Source: Hydrogenispora ethanolica
Lineage (GTDB): Bacteria > Bacillota > UBA4882 > UBA8346
Length of the DNA stretch: 64,000 bases
Reading direction: 5' to 3'
Assembly: GCF_004340685.1 (NCBI RefSeq)
Contig: NZ_SLUN01000030.1
Location: 1 to 64,000 of the forward strand
In this document: in pieces, positions 52,581 to 62,284 of the stretch
Numbering within the stretch: the stretch's first letter is position 1
How the letters are laid out: the number at the start of each line of letters is the position of its first letter
Made by a program: the position numbers and the translations under genes
Notes under the pieces: generated by a model
What the model was told of the DNA's origin: nothing
The model's input: only the letters and a program-made list of their open reading frames with translations
The model's database searches: none

Positions 52581-52679
52581 TATGCCACGACATGAATCTT
52601 TGACGGGTAGATTTGCGAAAATAACGGACGCTGCACCGTTTCTTCGCGAATCAGGCGATTTAAATCATGCCGTTGCATA
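52581..52679. repeat. Family B palindromic repeat, copy 2
   Basis: Outer arms TATGCCACGACATGAAT and CATGCCGTTGCATA, inner ATTTGCGAAAATAACGGACG and TCTTCGCGAAT. It starts five bases after the GH1 stop and matches the repeat at 1651-1751. Confidence 0.7.
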
Positions 52680-52698
52680 GAACGGGTTGTATTTCAAG

Positions 52699-52742
52699 CG
52701 CCCCGGCCGGAGAGCAAGCTCTCTGCGGCCGGGGCGTTTCAA
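52699..52742 (+). terminator. Strong hairpin between the GH1 and GH2 genes
   Basis: CGCCCCGGCCGGAGAG (52699-52714) pairs with CTCTCTGCGGCCGGGGCG (52719-52735, one bulge), then TTTC. Termination would be partial, as the T tract is short. Confidence 0.6.
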
Positions 52743-52773
52743 AAATGCTTCGAAAAAGGGGAAGAAAACCAAG

Positions 52774-55287
52774 ATGAAGATCTTGTTGAATGAAGGATGG
52801 CAACTGCAAGGCTGCGACCGGCATTCCAAAGCGGACGAAGCCGCCCGTTCCGGGCAATGGTCCGGCGAATGGCTGGACGCGGCGGTTCCCGGCGATGTCC
52901 ATTCCACGCTGTTGCGGCACGGCCGGATCGCCGATCCCTTTTACTCCACCAATGTGGAGAAATGCCGCTGGATCGAGGATAAGGTCTGGTGGTACCGGAT
53001 GGAATTCAGCTTCGACCGGCCACTGGCGGACGGCGCGATCTGCGAATTATGCTTTGACGGGCTGGACACTTTCGCTACGGTCTATCTGAATGACCGGGAA
53101 TTGGGCAGCCATGAGAATATGTTCACCCCGGCGGTCTTTGACGTCACCGGCCGGCTGCGGCCGGGACTCAACCGGCTGGCGGTGCGGTTCGATTCGACCA
53201 TCGCCGCCACCGCCGGCAAGGACTATGAGAAGATGTGGTACTCCTACAGCCCGAACCGGGCCTGGGTCCGCAAGGCCCAGATGAATTTCCGCTGGGACTG
53301 GGGGCCGCGCCTGATCACCGCCGGGATCTGGCGGGATGTCGCGTTGAATGTCTACCAGACCGCCAAGATCGACAGCGTCTTCGCCCACACTGCGGCGCTC
53401 CGGGAAGACGCGGCCGATCTGCAGCTGGAGATCGCCGCAACCGTCTGGCGGCCCGAGGCCGGGCTCCACGCGGAGATCACTTTGAGCCGGCCCGGACAAC
53501 GCTTGACCGATACGGTGGCGCTGCGGGAGGGCCGGGCCGCGTTGCGCCTGACCGTGCCGGAGCCCAAGCTCTGGTGGACCCACGATCTGGGCGAGCCGGC
53601 GCTCTATGATCTGACTGTCTTGCTCAAAGACGGCGCGACCATGGTCGACAGTTACAGCACGCCAATCGGCATCCGCACCCTGACCGTGCAACAGCGGACC
53701 GAGGACGGCCAAAAGCGTTTCACCTTCGTATTAAACGGCGTTCCGACCTTCGCCAAGGGCGCCAACTGGATTCCGGCCCACAGCTTTATCGGAGCGATCG
53801 GGGAGGATGCTTACCGCCAGTGGATCGCCATTGCCAAGGAAGGCCGGATGAATATGTTGCGGGTCTGGGGCGGCGGCATCTACGAGAAGGAATGGTTTTA
53901 CCGCGAATGCGACCGGCAGGGGATCATGGTCTGGCAGGATTTCATGTTCGCCTGCTCGTCTTATCCCGACTTCGATCCGGAATTCATGGCCAATGTGCGC
54001 GAGGAGGTCCGCTACGCCGTCACGGCGCTGCGCAACCATCCGTCGCTCGCCATCTGGTGCGGCAATAACGAGATCCAGTGGATTCACGGCCAGAAGCTCT
54101 CCGACCTGCAAGACTTGCGGCTGTATGGCGAGAAGATCTATCACGACCTGATGCCCGAGCTCCTGGCGGAGTTGGATCCGACCCGGCTGTACTGGCCGAG
54201 CTCGCCGTTTGGCGGCAACGACCCCAACAGCGACGACGAAGGCGACAAGCATAACTGGCAGGTCTGGGCGGGCCAGGTCTATCCGCACCGCCACGGCGAA
54301 AAGCTGGTGGTCGATAACACCCCGGCGGGAATCTCCTTCAAAAAGTTCGCCCAGGATTACGGCAAGTTCGTCTCGGAGTTCGGGATCCACGCCGCGCCGG
54401 TGCTGCGCACGCTCCAGGAGTGCCTGCCGCAGGAGGAGTTGTACTGGGGCAGTTTCGGATTGCGCTACCGGAACAAAGACAAGCGGCCGAACCGGGGCTT
54501 TCTGATGATGCAGAGCTACACCGGGCTCCCGTCCGATCTCGGGCAGTATATCGACTATTCGATGCTGGCCCAGGCCGAAGGGCTGAAGTACGGACTGGAG
54601 CATTACCGGCGGCGCAAGCCGGAATGCAGCGGCGCCTTGATCTGGCAGCTCAACGACTGCTGGCCGGCGATCAGCTGGAGCATCGTCGATTTCCACGGCC
54701 GGCCCAAAGCCTCCTATTATTATGTGCGCCGGGCGTTCCAGCCCATTCTGCTCTCCTTCAAGGAAGAGGGGCCGGACACGGTCTCCCTCTGGGCGATCAA
54801 TGACACGCTCCAGGAGTACCGGGACCGGGTGGAAATCGGGCTGGCCGATTTCTTCGGCAATTCGGAGTACCGGGAAGTCCTGGAGATCGCGGTCCCGGCC
54901 AATCGTTCGGTCAAGCTCCGGGAATTCTCCAAGAACCGGATCAATGTGACCTACACCAATTTCGAATTCCTATACGCCCAGCCGGGCGACGCGGCGGCCG
55001 GGGGCAATCTCTTCTTCTTCGAGGATTATAAGGATCTGAACCTGCCGCCTTGCCGGCTGGAGGTGAACCGGGACAGGGCAGTGGAGGACCGCCTGGAGCT
55101 CCGGATCCGGACCGACAATTTTGCCAAGTTCGTCAAGATCGAGCACCGGCTGGACGGGGCTACCCTCAGCGATAACTATTTCGATCTGCGGCCGGGCGAG
55201 GAGAAGATCGTGACCCTTCAAGGCTTGCCGGGCAGCCTGCTCCGCCCGGAAGAGATTCAGGTCGCCGCGCTCAATCAGGGAAGCTAA
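52774..55287 (+). CDS. GH2 beta-mannosidase
   Basis: An 837-residue cytoplasmic enzyme. An N-terminal sugar-binding domain (NEGWQLQG, AAVPGDVHSTLL, WWYRMEF), an immunoglobulin-like domain, and the barrel with MLRVWGGGIYE, acid/base Glu433 in WCGNNEIQW and nucleophile Glu535 in SEFGIHAAP. W-x-GNNE and the VPGDVHS opening are those of beta-mannosidases rather than beta-galactosidases. It releases mannose from the non-reducing end of imported manno-oligosaccharides. AAGGGGAAG is the RBS. A terminator and an independent promoter question separate it from GH1, though it most likely belongs to module 2. Confidence 0.93.
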   Translation: MKILLNEGWQLQGCDRHSKADEAARSGQWSGEWLDAAVPGDVHSTLLRHGRIADPFYSTNVEKCRWIEDKVWWYRMEFSFDRPLADGAICELCFDGLDTFATVYLNDRELGSHENMFTPAVFDVTGRLRPGLNRLAVRFDSTIAATAGKDYEKMWYSYSPNRAWVRKAQMNFRWDWGPRLITAGIWRDVALNVYQTAKIDSVFAHTAALREDAADLQLEIAATVWRPEAGLHAEITLSRPGQRLTDTVALREGRAALRLTVPEPKLWWTHDLGEPALYDLTVLLKDGATMVDSYSTPIGIRTLTVQQRTEDGQKRFTFVLNGVPTFAKGANWIPAHSFIGAIGEDAYRQWIAIAKEGRMNMLRVWGGGIYEKEWFYRECDRQGIMVWQDFMFACSSYPDFDPEFMANVREEVRYAVTALRNHPSLAIWCGNNEIQWIHGQKLSDLQDLRLYGEKIYHDLMPELLAELDPTRLYWPSSPFGGNDPNSDDEGDKHNWQVWAGQVYPHRHGEKLVVDNTPAGISFKKFAQDYGKFVSEFGIHAAPVLRTLQECLPQEELYWGSFGLRYRNKDKRPNRGFLMMQSYTGLPSDLGQYIDYSMLAQAEGLKYGLEHYRRRKPECSGALIWQLNDCWPAISWSIVDFHGRPKASYYYVRRAFQPILLSFKEEGPDTVSLWAINDTLQEYRDRVEIGLADFFGNSEYREVLEIAVPANRSVKLREFSKNRINVTYTNFEFLYAQPGDAAAGGNLFFFEDYKDLNLPPCRLEVNRDRAVEDRLELRIRTDNFAKFVKIEHRLDGATLSDNYFDLRPGEEKIVTLQGLPGSLLRPEEIQVAALNQGS

Positions 55288-55329
55288 TCCGCTCGCACCG
55301 CCGGAGTTCCTTCACGATCGCCATCAATC

Positions 55330-55358
55330 GAGGCCGTTCTTTCGCGAACGGCCTCTTG
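55330..55358 (+). terminator. Terminator of the GH2 gene
   Basis: A perfect 10-bp stem, GAGGCCGTTC (55330-55339) with GAACGGCCTC (55346-55355), then TTG. Confidence 0.65.
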
Positions 55359-55396
55359 AACGGGGCTGTGCGGAGCGGGTGGCCCGTCCGGACTCC

Positions 55397-55546
55397 TCAG
55401 GAGCGAACCTCGCGAAAGACCCACATCAGGATCAGACCCAGCACGGTGACAACCATCCCGGCCAGGACCAAGGGCCGGCTGTAAGCGGTCCGGGTATTGT
55501 TGCCGATCAGGACCAGAATGGCCCCGAGGATTGCGATATAGACCAT
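55397..55546 (-). CDS. Small two-helix membrane protein (49 aa)
   Basis: Two hydrophobic segments, VYIAILGAILVLIG and PLVLAGMVVTVLGLILMWVF, joined by NNTRTAYSR, with a basic end. GAGG lies eight bases before the ATG at 55546. Real small membrane proteins often look like this; no family recognised. It is divergent from the guaB gene and convergent with GH2. Confidence 0.55.
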   Translation of the reverse strand: MVYIAILGAILVLIGNNTRTAYSRPLVLAGMVVTVLGLILMWVFREVRS

Positions 55547-55648
55547 GAAATGACCTCTTTTCGTGAAATGGCCGGGCGAATCACCGGCCGCCGGCTTCGC
55601 CGCGAAACGAAGTCGGGATGACTTCCAGATGAGCCGATTCCTCGGCGC

Positions 55649-55699
55649 CGCTATCGTTCGGCGATAGCGTTTGACAAACGCGGCCACATTCGATATTAT
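55649..55699 (+). promoter_or_regulatory. Promoter of guaB with upstream hairpin
   Basis: TTGACA (55671-55676), a 17-bp spacer and TATTAT (55694-55699). Just upstream is CGCTATCG-TTCGG-CGATAGCG (55649-55669). Confidence 0.7.
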
Positions 55700-55749
55700 A
55701 ATCTTTAACTTAAAAGTTTTGCGGCGAATCCAACGAAGGAGTGGTAATT

Positions 55750-57258
55750 TTGGCTTTTTATTATCAGGAGCCATCCCGGACATTCAGCGAATACCTGCTC
55801 ATCCCCAATCTGACCCGGACCGATAATATCCCGGCCAATGTCGACCTGACGGTGCCGGTGGTCAAATACCGGACCGGCGAGCAGTCCGCGCTGCGCATGA
55901 ATATCCCGATCGTCTCGGCGATCATGCAATCGGTCTCCGACAACAATCTCGCGGTGGCCCTGGCCCGATCCGGCGGAATCTCGTTCATCCACGGCTCGCA
56001 GTCCGTGGCCGACCAGGCGGAGATGATCCGCAAGGTCAAGAAGTACAAGGCCGGCTTCGTGATCAGCGATTCCAACCTGACCCCGGACCATACGCTCCGG
56101 GACATCCTGGCCCTGAAAGAGCGGAAAGGCCATTCGACCGTGGCGGTGACCGAGGACGGCACCCCCAACGGCAAACTCTTGGGGATCGTCACCAGCCGCG
56201 ATTACCGGATCAGCCGGGACGCTTTGGACAAACCGATCCGTGAATTCATGACGCCGTTCGCTTCGTTGGTGTACGGCCGTGAGGGAATTTCCCTCTCCGA
56301 AGCCAACGACATCATCTGGGACCATAAGCTCAATTGCCTCCCGATCATCGATGAGAACCAGAACCTGATGTATTTCGTATTCCGCAAGGACTATGACAGC
56401 CATAAGGAAAACCCCTACGAACTCCTGGACCAGCACAAGCGCTACGTGGTCGGGGCCGGGGTCAACACCCGCGATTTCGCGGAGCGCATTCCCGCCCTGG
56501 TGGAGGCCGGCGCGGACGTCCTGTGCATCGATTCGTCGGACGGCTTCAGCGAGTGGCAGCGCCGCACCATCGAATATGTCCAAGCGAATTTCAAGGGGCA
56601 GATCGGCATCGGCGCCGGCAATGTGGTGGACCGGGAAGGCTTCCGTTATCTGGTCGAGTCCGGCGCGGACTTCGTCAAGGTCGGCATCGGCGGCGGCTCG
56701 ATCTGCATCACCCGCGAGCAGAAAGGGATCGGGCGGGGCCAGGCCACGGCGTTGATCGAAGTGGCGGCCGCCCGCGACGAATATTTCCAGGAGACCGGGA
56801 TCTACATTCCCATCTGTTCCGACGGCGGCATTGTCCATGATTATCATATCACACTGGCGCTGGCGATGGGGGCGGATTTCGTGATGATGGGGCGCTATTT
56901 CGCCCGCTTCGACGAGAGCCCGACCAAGAAATTCAAGCTCGGCAACAATTACGTCAAGGAATACTGGGGCGAAGGCTCCAACCGCGCCCGCAACTGGCAG
57001 CGTTACGACCTGGGCGGCGGACAAGGACTCTCCTTCGAGGAAGGGGTCGACTCCTACGTCCCCTATGCCGGCGGTTTGAAGGAGAATCTCGACATCACCC
57101 TCAGCAAGATCAAGTCGACCATGTGCAATTGCGGCGCGCTCTCCATCCCCGAGTTGCAGCGGACCGCCCGGATTACCCTGGTCTCTTCCACCAGCTTGAT
57201 CGAGGGCGGCGCCCACGACGTGATCCTAAAGGACAAGACGGTCTACAGCGAGACGTGA
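55750..57258 (+). CDS. guaB: IMP dehydrogenase
   Basis: A 502-residue enzyme for IMP to XMP, the first committed step of GMP synthesis. The catalytic Cys is residue 319 in [15 protein letters not shown]; an inserted CBS pair lies at residues about 110-230 ([13 protein letters not shown] and [12 protein letters not shown]). [26 protein letters not shown] binds the IMP phosphate. The N-terminus ([17 protein letters not shown]) belongs to the longer IMPDH form of some anaerobic Bacillota. The TTG at 55750 has AAGGAG nine bases upstream; a GTG at 55741 is too close. Promoter and terminator make it a single-gene unit. Confidence 0.9.
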   Translation: MAFYYQEPSRTFSEYLLIPNLTRTDNIPANVDLTVPVVKYRTGEQSALRMNIPIVSAIMQSVSDNNLAVALARSGGISFIHGSQSVADQAEMIRKVKKYKAGFVISDSNLTPDHTLRDILALKERKGHSTVAVTEDGTPNGKLLGIVTSRDYRISRDALDKPIREFMTPFASLVYGREGISLSEANDIIWDHKLNCLPIIDENQNLMYFVFRKDYDSHKENPYELLDQHKRYVVGAGVNTRDFAERIPALVEAGADVLCIDSSDGFSEWQRRTIEYVQANFKGQIGIGAGNVVDREGFRYLVESGADFVKVGIGGGSICITREQKGIGRGQATALIEVAAARDEYFQETGIYIPICSDGGIVHDYHITLALAMGADFVMMGRYFARFDESPTKKFKLGNNYVKEYWGEGSNRARNWQRYDLGGGQGLSFEEGVDSYVPYAGGLKENLDITLSKIKSTMCNCGALSIPELQRTARITLVSSTSLIEGGAHDVILKDKTVYSET

Positions 57259-57286
57259 AATCCCGCGTCCGCTACCGGATTTTAAG

Positions 57287-57312
57287 AACTCCTGCCGAGG
57301 CAGGAGTTTTTT
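57287..57312 (+). terminator. Terminator of guaB
   Basis: AACTCCTGCC (57287-57296) pairs with GGCAGGAGTT (57299-57308), then TTTT. Confidence 0.9.
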
Positions 57313-57314
57313 GT

Positions 57315-57524
57315 TGAACTTCTGCGATAACGGAAAGAAGGCCGGCGATGGCGGAAGGAAGGTCTTCCATGACCGGAGGACGGTCTGCCGCGGGGAAAAG
57401 CAGTTCTGCCACGGCGGCGGGAAGGCCTGCTGCGGCGAAAGGAAGATCGTCCAGCACGGCCGGAAGGTCTTCCGTGGCGGCGGGAAGGTCCGCTGCGGTG
57501 GGAAGAAGGTCTGCCATGTCATTG
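57315..57524. repeat. 21-bp-period array 5 (GGAAGGTCTKCC type)
   Basis: Ten successive 21-bp units in perfect register, each beginning GGAAGGTC-like and ending in GGCGG-like sequence. All six frames stay open through it because 21 is divisible by three, so the ORFs over it are not evidence of coding. No DnaA-box-like nonamer. It lies between the guaB terminator and a secreted-protein gene. Confidence 0.75.
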
Positions 57525-57619
57525 GGACTAAGTCATAGTAAATTTGGATTGAATGGAAGGAATTCACTCCATTCCATCGAAGTAAATTCCAGAAAGAAAA
57601 GCAGGAAGGAATCACGGTC

Positions 57620-58774
57620 ATGAGAATGAGAAGTTTCCTTAAGGGCATCATCGCCCTGATGATCTTAGCCGCTCTGTCCGCGGGCGCGGCGCTCGCCGAC
57701 CCTAACGTCCCCACTCTGGAGGGGCAATGGGCCGTCACGATCCGCCGCGATCTTTCGACTACCAATGACGTCTGGACCATCTCCCGGAATGGCGACGGCT
57801 ATGTCATTGACAGCAAGATGGAGGGGAGAGTGCCGATTCTGCAGATCCGGGAGAACCCCGACGGGCTGGAGCTCGAATTGGAGCCCACCGCCTGGGAACG
57901 GTCGGCGTTGAACGTCATCCGCAAATATTGCCGCCTGGCCTGGCAGGACGACCGGACGGTGGAAGGATACCGCGTCAGTATCTGGCGCTTGCAGGGTGTG
58001 ATGGATGGCAATCTGAATGAAACCATCCGCATGCAGAAAATCCTCTCCGACCGGGATATGCGCCAAGCGGCGCGGACTGAAGGGACTCCGGTCCAGATTC
58101 GGCTGGATGGGAACAGCCTGCGGGCCTATAGCCATCGTCTGACCCAGCTCCGGGAGAACCTCCGGAACGGACTCGAAAAAGAAAATATGACCCTCAAACA
58201 GCGGGCCGAGCTGTTCAGCCGCCAGGGGGACCAACGCAGCGCCCTGGGGGACTCCGCCTCCGGCAACGCGATGAAAATGGCCAATTATGGGGCGGCTCAA
58301 GGGTATTATCGCAATGCGGCGTTGCTCGGCGAACGGATCTCCCGCAACCTCACCGTGATGCAGCTGCTGAAGAACCCGCTGCCGCCCGGCGATACCCCCC
58401 AACAGCTCTTGAACAATTTTGACGGGATCTGGCTCCAGGAGAACGAGGCGAATTATACTTTGAACAAGTGGAAGATCCTCGTCAGCGGCGCCAATTTGAA
58501 GATCTTTGCCGCGCCGCTGCGCACCGAGACCGACGTGGCCACCGACTATCTGACCAACGGCACCGCGGCGGACGTCTTTGAAGCGGTCAACATCGTCAAT
58601 CCCAGCTTGAACGGGGACGGCTCTTTGTCTTTTACGATGACGTGGCGGAATGAGACTCGCAACGTCACCTGTTACCTGATCCAGCCCAACCTGGCGTACG
58701 GCTCGATGACGGCGGGAAACTCCCGCTCCAACCTGCGCCTGGTCAAAATCGGCCGCAATGCGGCTCCGAACTGA
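57620..58774 (+). CDS. Secreted protein of unknown function
   Basis: A 384-residue protein with a signal peptide (FLKGIIALMILAALSAGAALA, cut after ALA). Two similar-looking parts open with LEGQWAVTIRRD...WTISRNGDGYVI and FDGIWLQENEANYTLNKWKILVSG, each like a small lipocalin-type or beta-sandwich domain, joined by a helical, charged linker (LTQLRENLRNGLEKENMTLKQRAELFSRQGDQ). No enzyme motif recognised. AGGAAGGAA precedes the ATG. Confidence 0.6.
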   Translation: MRMRSFLKGIIALMILAALSAGAALADPNVPTLEGQWAVTIRRDLSTTNDVWTISRNGDGYVIDSKMEGRVPILQIRENPDGLELELEPTAWERSALNVIRKYCRLAWQDDRTVEGYRVSIWRLQGVMDGNLNETIRMQKILSDRDMRQAARTEGTPVQIRLDGNSLRAYSHRLTQLRENLRNGLEKENMTLKQRAELFSRQGDQRSALGDSASGNAMKMANYGAAQGYYRNAALLGERISRNLTVMQLLKNPLPPGDTPQQLLNNFDGIWLQENEANYTLNKWKILVSGANLKIFAAPLRTETDVATDYLTNGTAADVFEAVNIVNPSLNGDGSLSFTMTWRNETRNVTCYLIQPNLAYGSMTAGNSRSNLRLVKIGRNAAPN

Positions 58775-58953
58775 CGGCCGGACTGCAACCTCCCGGCCTG
58801 ACGGCAATAGGGGGCCATGCCGGTTGATGGGAAAGGGGATGGCGGTTCGCCCGAGTAACGGTGCCAAAAAGCTCGGAACGGCCGAAAAAGGCATAAACTT
58901 CGGGGCGACGGTCTATACTTAACTTCATCAACTTTCGGAACGAAGGAGCGCTC

Positions 58954-60441
58954 ATGAAAATTCTCTTGGTCTATCCCGGTTACCCCGAGACATTTTGGAG
59001 CTTCAAATACGCCCTGCGGTTCATCGACAAGTCGGCCACCAATCCGCCGCTGGGGCTGCTGACGGTCGCGGCCATGCTGCCGCCGGAATGGGAGCAACGG
59101 CTGGTGGATCTGAACGTCAAAAAGCTGGCCGACTCCGATCTGCGCTGGGCCGATTATGTGCTCATCAGCGCGATGGCGGTCCAAAAACCGTCGGCCGTCA
59201 AGGTGATCGAACGTTGCCATGCCTTGGGGGTGAAGACCATTGCCGGCGGGCCGCTCTTCACCTCCGACCCGGAAGAGTTTCCCCTCGTCGACCACCTGGT
59301 GCTGAACGAGGCGGAATTGACCATGCCGGAGTTCCTGCGCGATCTGGCGAACGGCGCCCCCCGGCGGATCTATACTTCGGAGCAGTGGGCGGACCTGACG
59401 CAGACCCCGGTGCCCCGCTGGGATCTGGTGGATCTGAGGCGTTACGCCTCGACCTGCCTCCAATACTCGCGCGGTTGCCCGTTCAATTGCGACTTCTGCG
59501 ATATCACCGCGCTTTACGGCCGGGTGCAGCGGACCAAGACCGCGGCCCAGGTCCTGGCGGAGCTGGAGAGCTTATACCATAAGGGCTGGCGCGGCAATGT
59601 CTTCATGGTGGACGACAATTTCATCGGCAATACCCAAAAGCTCAAAACGGAGCTGCTTCCGGCGCTGACCGAGTGGATGGAGCGGCATCGTTTTCCCTTC
59701 ACCTTCTATACCCAGCTCTCGATCAACCTGGCTGACGATGAGGAGCTGATGCGGCGGATGGTGGCGGCCGGCTTCGATACCGTTTTCATCGGCATCGAAA
59801 CGCCGCACGAGGAGAGCCTGGCCGAATGCCACAAGAATCAGAATAAGCGGCGCGACCTGGTGGCGGCGGTCAAGAAGATCCAGCACTTCGGCTTGCAGGT
59901 ATTGGGCGGCTTTATCATCGGTTTCGATCACGACCCGCCGACCATCTTCGAGAAGCAGATCGAATTCATCCAGAAGAGCGGGATCGTCACCGCCATGGTC
60001 GGCCTGTTGAACGCGATGCGCGGCACGCTGCTCTATCAAAGGCTGCAGCAAGAGGAGCGCCTGCTTGAGCGGGACGGCGGGAACAATACCGACGGTTCAC
60101 TGAACTTCATCCCCAAAATGCCGCGGGAGCTCCTGGTGAACGGCTACCGCAAAGTGGTGGACACCATTTACGCTCCGGAATATTACTACCGCCGGGTCAA
60201 GGAGTTCCTCAAGGAGTACCGGCCCTTCCCCAGGAAAGCGCTCCGGCTCAGCTGGCGCGATCTCTACGCCTTGACCCGGGCCTTCGTCTCCATTGGAATC
60301 TTCGGCGAGGAACGGCTCTATTTCTGGAAACTGCTGGGCTGGACGATGCTCAAGCGGCCGCAGTCATTCCCGCTGGCGGTCACCTGTTCGATCTATGGTT
60401 TTCACTTCCGGAAAGTATTCGCGGAGCTGAAACCGTCGTAA
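58954..60441 (+). CDS. B12-binding-domain radical SAM protein (DUF4070/HpnR-like)
   Basis: A 495-residue enzyme. Residues 1-130 resemble a cobalamin-binding Rossmann fold (MKILLVYPGYPETFW, LISAMAVQKPSAVKVIERCH), residues about 160-350 the radical SAM barrel with CPFNCDFC (cluster Cys triad) and FIGIETPHEES, and a C-terminal helical part as in DUF4070. Related enzymes methylate unreactive carbons, such as hopanoid C-3 methylase. No hopanoid or natural-product genes are adjacent, so the substrate is unknown. GAAGGAG lies seven bases before the ATG; the gene is monocistronic with a terminator. Confidence 0.85.
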   Translation: MKILLVYPGYPETFWSFKYALRFIDKSATNPPLGLLTVAAMLPPEWEQRLVDLNVKKLADSDLRWADYVLISAMAVQKPSAVKVIERCHALGVKTIAGGPLFTSDPEEFPLVDHLVLNEAELTMPEFLRDLANGAPRRIYTSEQWADLTQTPVPRWDLVDLRRYASTCLQYSRGCPFNCDFCDITALYGRVQRTKTAAQVLAELESLYHKGWRGNVFMVDDNFIGNTQKLKTELLPALTEWMERHRFPFTFYTQLSINLADDEELMRRMVAAGFDTVFIGIETPHEESLAECHKNQNKRRDLVAAVKKIQHFGLQVLGGFIIGFDHDPPTIFEKQIEFIQKSGIVTAMVGLLNAMRGTLLYQRLQQEERLLERDGGNNTDGSLNFIPKMPRELLVNGYRKVVDTIYAPEYYYRRVKEFLKEYRPFPRKALRLSWRDLYALTRAFVSIGIFGEERLYFWKLLGWTMLKRPQSFPLAVTCSIYGFHFRKVFAELKPS

Positions 60442-60488
60442 AATCTCACTTGACCACCCGTCCCGACGCTTCGAACAAGCAATGAACG

Positions 60489-60516
60489 GACCATTCCCGC
60501 AGGAGTGGTCTTTTTT
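60489..60516 (+). terminator. Terminator of the radical SAM gene
   Basis: GACCATTCC-CGCA-GGAGTGGTC (interrupted stem) then TTTTTT. The gap to 60688 shows no gene. Confidence 0.75.
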
Positions 60517-60687
60517 GCATGATTGGAGTGATTTGGGCGCTCAAGATTGCAGGGTTTGCCGGCCGAGTGTCGAAGATATTGGCAAGCTTTGAGGAAAATG
60601 CTGGTGGGACTTCCAGGGAAAGCGGATTCCCTGGCCGTGAACCGCGGGAGCCCGGAAGCTTCGATATCATGGGAGAGGGTGTTCGGA

Positions 60688-61464
60688 ATGGATGAGAACG
60701 TATTGCGGGAGATCAGCGCCAGCTGGCGGGGGGCCAGGTATCCGGTGGTCTTGACCGGAGCGGGGATCAGCACCGAGTCGGGGGTGCCTGATTTTCGCTC
60801 GTCCAAGGGATTATGGCGGCAGACGCCGGAAGAACTGTCGTCCATCACCATGTTGGAGCGGAAGCCGGAGCTCTTCTATCCGTTCTACCAGGACCGGATC
60901 CGCAATATCCTGGCGGCCGGACCCAACGCGGGCCATTTCGGGCTGAGCCGGCTGATGGAGCACGGCTATCTCAGAGTGCTGATCACCCAGAATATCGACG
61001 GCTATCACCAGCTCGCGGGCGCGCCAGAAGTGCTGGAACTGCACGGGACCCTACGCAAGGTGAGCTGCATGCGCTGCCACGCCGCTTTCGACAGCCGGCA
61101 GATGTTGCCGGAGGCGGAAGATGAGACGTTGACGCCGGGAGTGGGGCCGGAGTGCCAGTGCCCCGAATGCGGCGGCAGACTGCGGCCGGACATTGTGCTA
61201 TTCGGCGAGGGATTGCCGGAACGGGCCTGGGAGAAGGCGATGCGGGCGGCGCGGCGCGCCGATCTTTTTGTGGTCGTCGGCTCCTCGCTGACGGTCGGCC
61301 CCGCCAACCTCTTACCGGAGTGGGCGGCCGATGCCGGAGCGCGGTTGCTCATCATCAACCGGGAAGCCACACCCTTGGACCGCCTGGCCCGCTGGGTGGT
61401 GCGGGAAAGTGCCGGAGCGGTCATCTCTGCTCTGGTTGACAGCATTTTGGCAGAGCCGGTATGA
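60688..61464 (+). CDS. Sir2-family NAD-dependent protein deacylase
   Basis: A 258-residue sirtuin. GAGISTESGVPDFRS and QNIDGYHQLAG bind NAD, ELHGTLRKVSC carries the catalytic His, and CMRCH...CQCPEC supply the four Zn Cys. Such enzymes remove acetyl or succinyl groups from lysines of metabolic enzymes. The ATG at 60688 with GGGAGAGGG upstream is chosen over the longer open frame. It converges with the LysE gene. Confidence 0.9.
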   Translation: MDENVLREISASWRGARYPVVLTGAGISTESGVPDFRSSKGLWRQTPEELSSITMLERKPELFYPFYQDRIRNILAAGPNAGHFGLSRLMEHGYLRVLITQNIDGYHQLAGAPEVLELHGTLRKVSCMRCHAAFDSRQMLPEAEDETLTPGVGPECQCPECGGRLRPDIVLFGEGLPERAWEKAMRAARRADLFVVVGSSLTVGPANLLPEWAADAGARLLIINREATPLDRLARWVVRESAGAVISALVDSILAEPV

Positions 61465-61492
61465 GCACGGCCCCACGGCGGCTTGGATCTGT

Positions 61493-62155
61493 TTATTTGG
61501 ACCCGGCGACCTTGGGCCGGAGCAAATAGGGCACGATCACCGCGTGCCAGGTGTTGCCGATCATCTCCAGCGCGAAATAGAACAGCGCCAGGCTGGACAC
61601 GGCGTAGATCCCCCGCAATACCCGTTTGCCCACGTAGTTGCGGGCCAAAGCGACAAAGACCGCGAATCCGAGACACCAGAGCGCTCCGCCGAGGATGAAC
61701 CCCAGGAAAAAGGCACAGAGCGTCATCCCGTCCAACGACTGGCTATGCGGCAGCAACCCGCCCCCCACGCCGCTCCAGAAGGCGATCCCCAGCGGACTCG
61801 CCAGCGAGAAGAAGACGCCGGTGCTGAAGTTCTTGGTGCACTGGCCGGAATCGTCCTCCGCTGAACGGTCCTTTAATTTCTGCGCTTCATTCAGCGAGAG
61901 CCAGGCCAGCCGCAGCAGAAAGGTCGCCCCGACAATGGTCAGGAGAATCCGCATCTCTACGATATGTATCAGTAAAGCCGTACCGGTCAGGCCGATGATC
62001 GCCCAGATCAGATCGCCGATCAAGGCGCCGGCTTGTACTTTAAAACAAGGCCGGAATCCGTAGCGCAGTCCCCGCCGCAACGATTCGGTATTCACCGCTC
62101 CCGGCGCCGCATTATAGGCCAGGCCCAATCCCACCGCTGTCCAAAACAGTTCCAT
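61493..62155 (-). CDS. LysE/RhtB family amino-acid exporter
   Basis: A 220-residue membrane protein with six hydrophobic segments. The opening LGLAYNAAPGAVNTESLRRGLRYGFRPCFKVQAGALIGDLIWAIIG is the LysE signature (PGPxN-like motif and GxxxGD). It exports an amino acid or a related compound. GGAGG lies 11 bases before the ATG. Confidence 0.88.
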   Translation of the reverse strand: MELFWTAVGLGLAYNAAPGAVNTESLRRGLRYGFRPCFKVQAGALIGDLIWAIIGLTGTALLIHIVEMRILLTIVGATFLLRLAWLSLNEAQKLKDRSAEDDSGQCTKNFSTGVFFSLASPLGIAFWSGVGGGLLPHSQSLDGMTLCAFFLGFILGGALWCLGFAVFVALARNYVGKRVLRGIYAVSSLALFYFALEMIGNTWHAVIVPYLLRPKVAGSK

Positions 62156-62284
62156 CTTGAAAATTTCCTCCGTTGTTCCTTACGGGCGGCTCCACGCCCA
62201 AAATTCAACCTGAAAAGTAACCGCCAATTCATAAGTATACCGGGTCCGGGCGGCCGGTTCAAGATCCGGTTCTTCCAAACCGCA

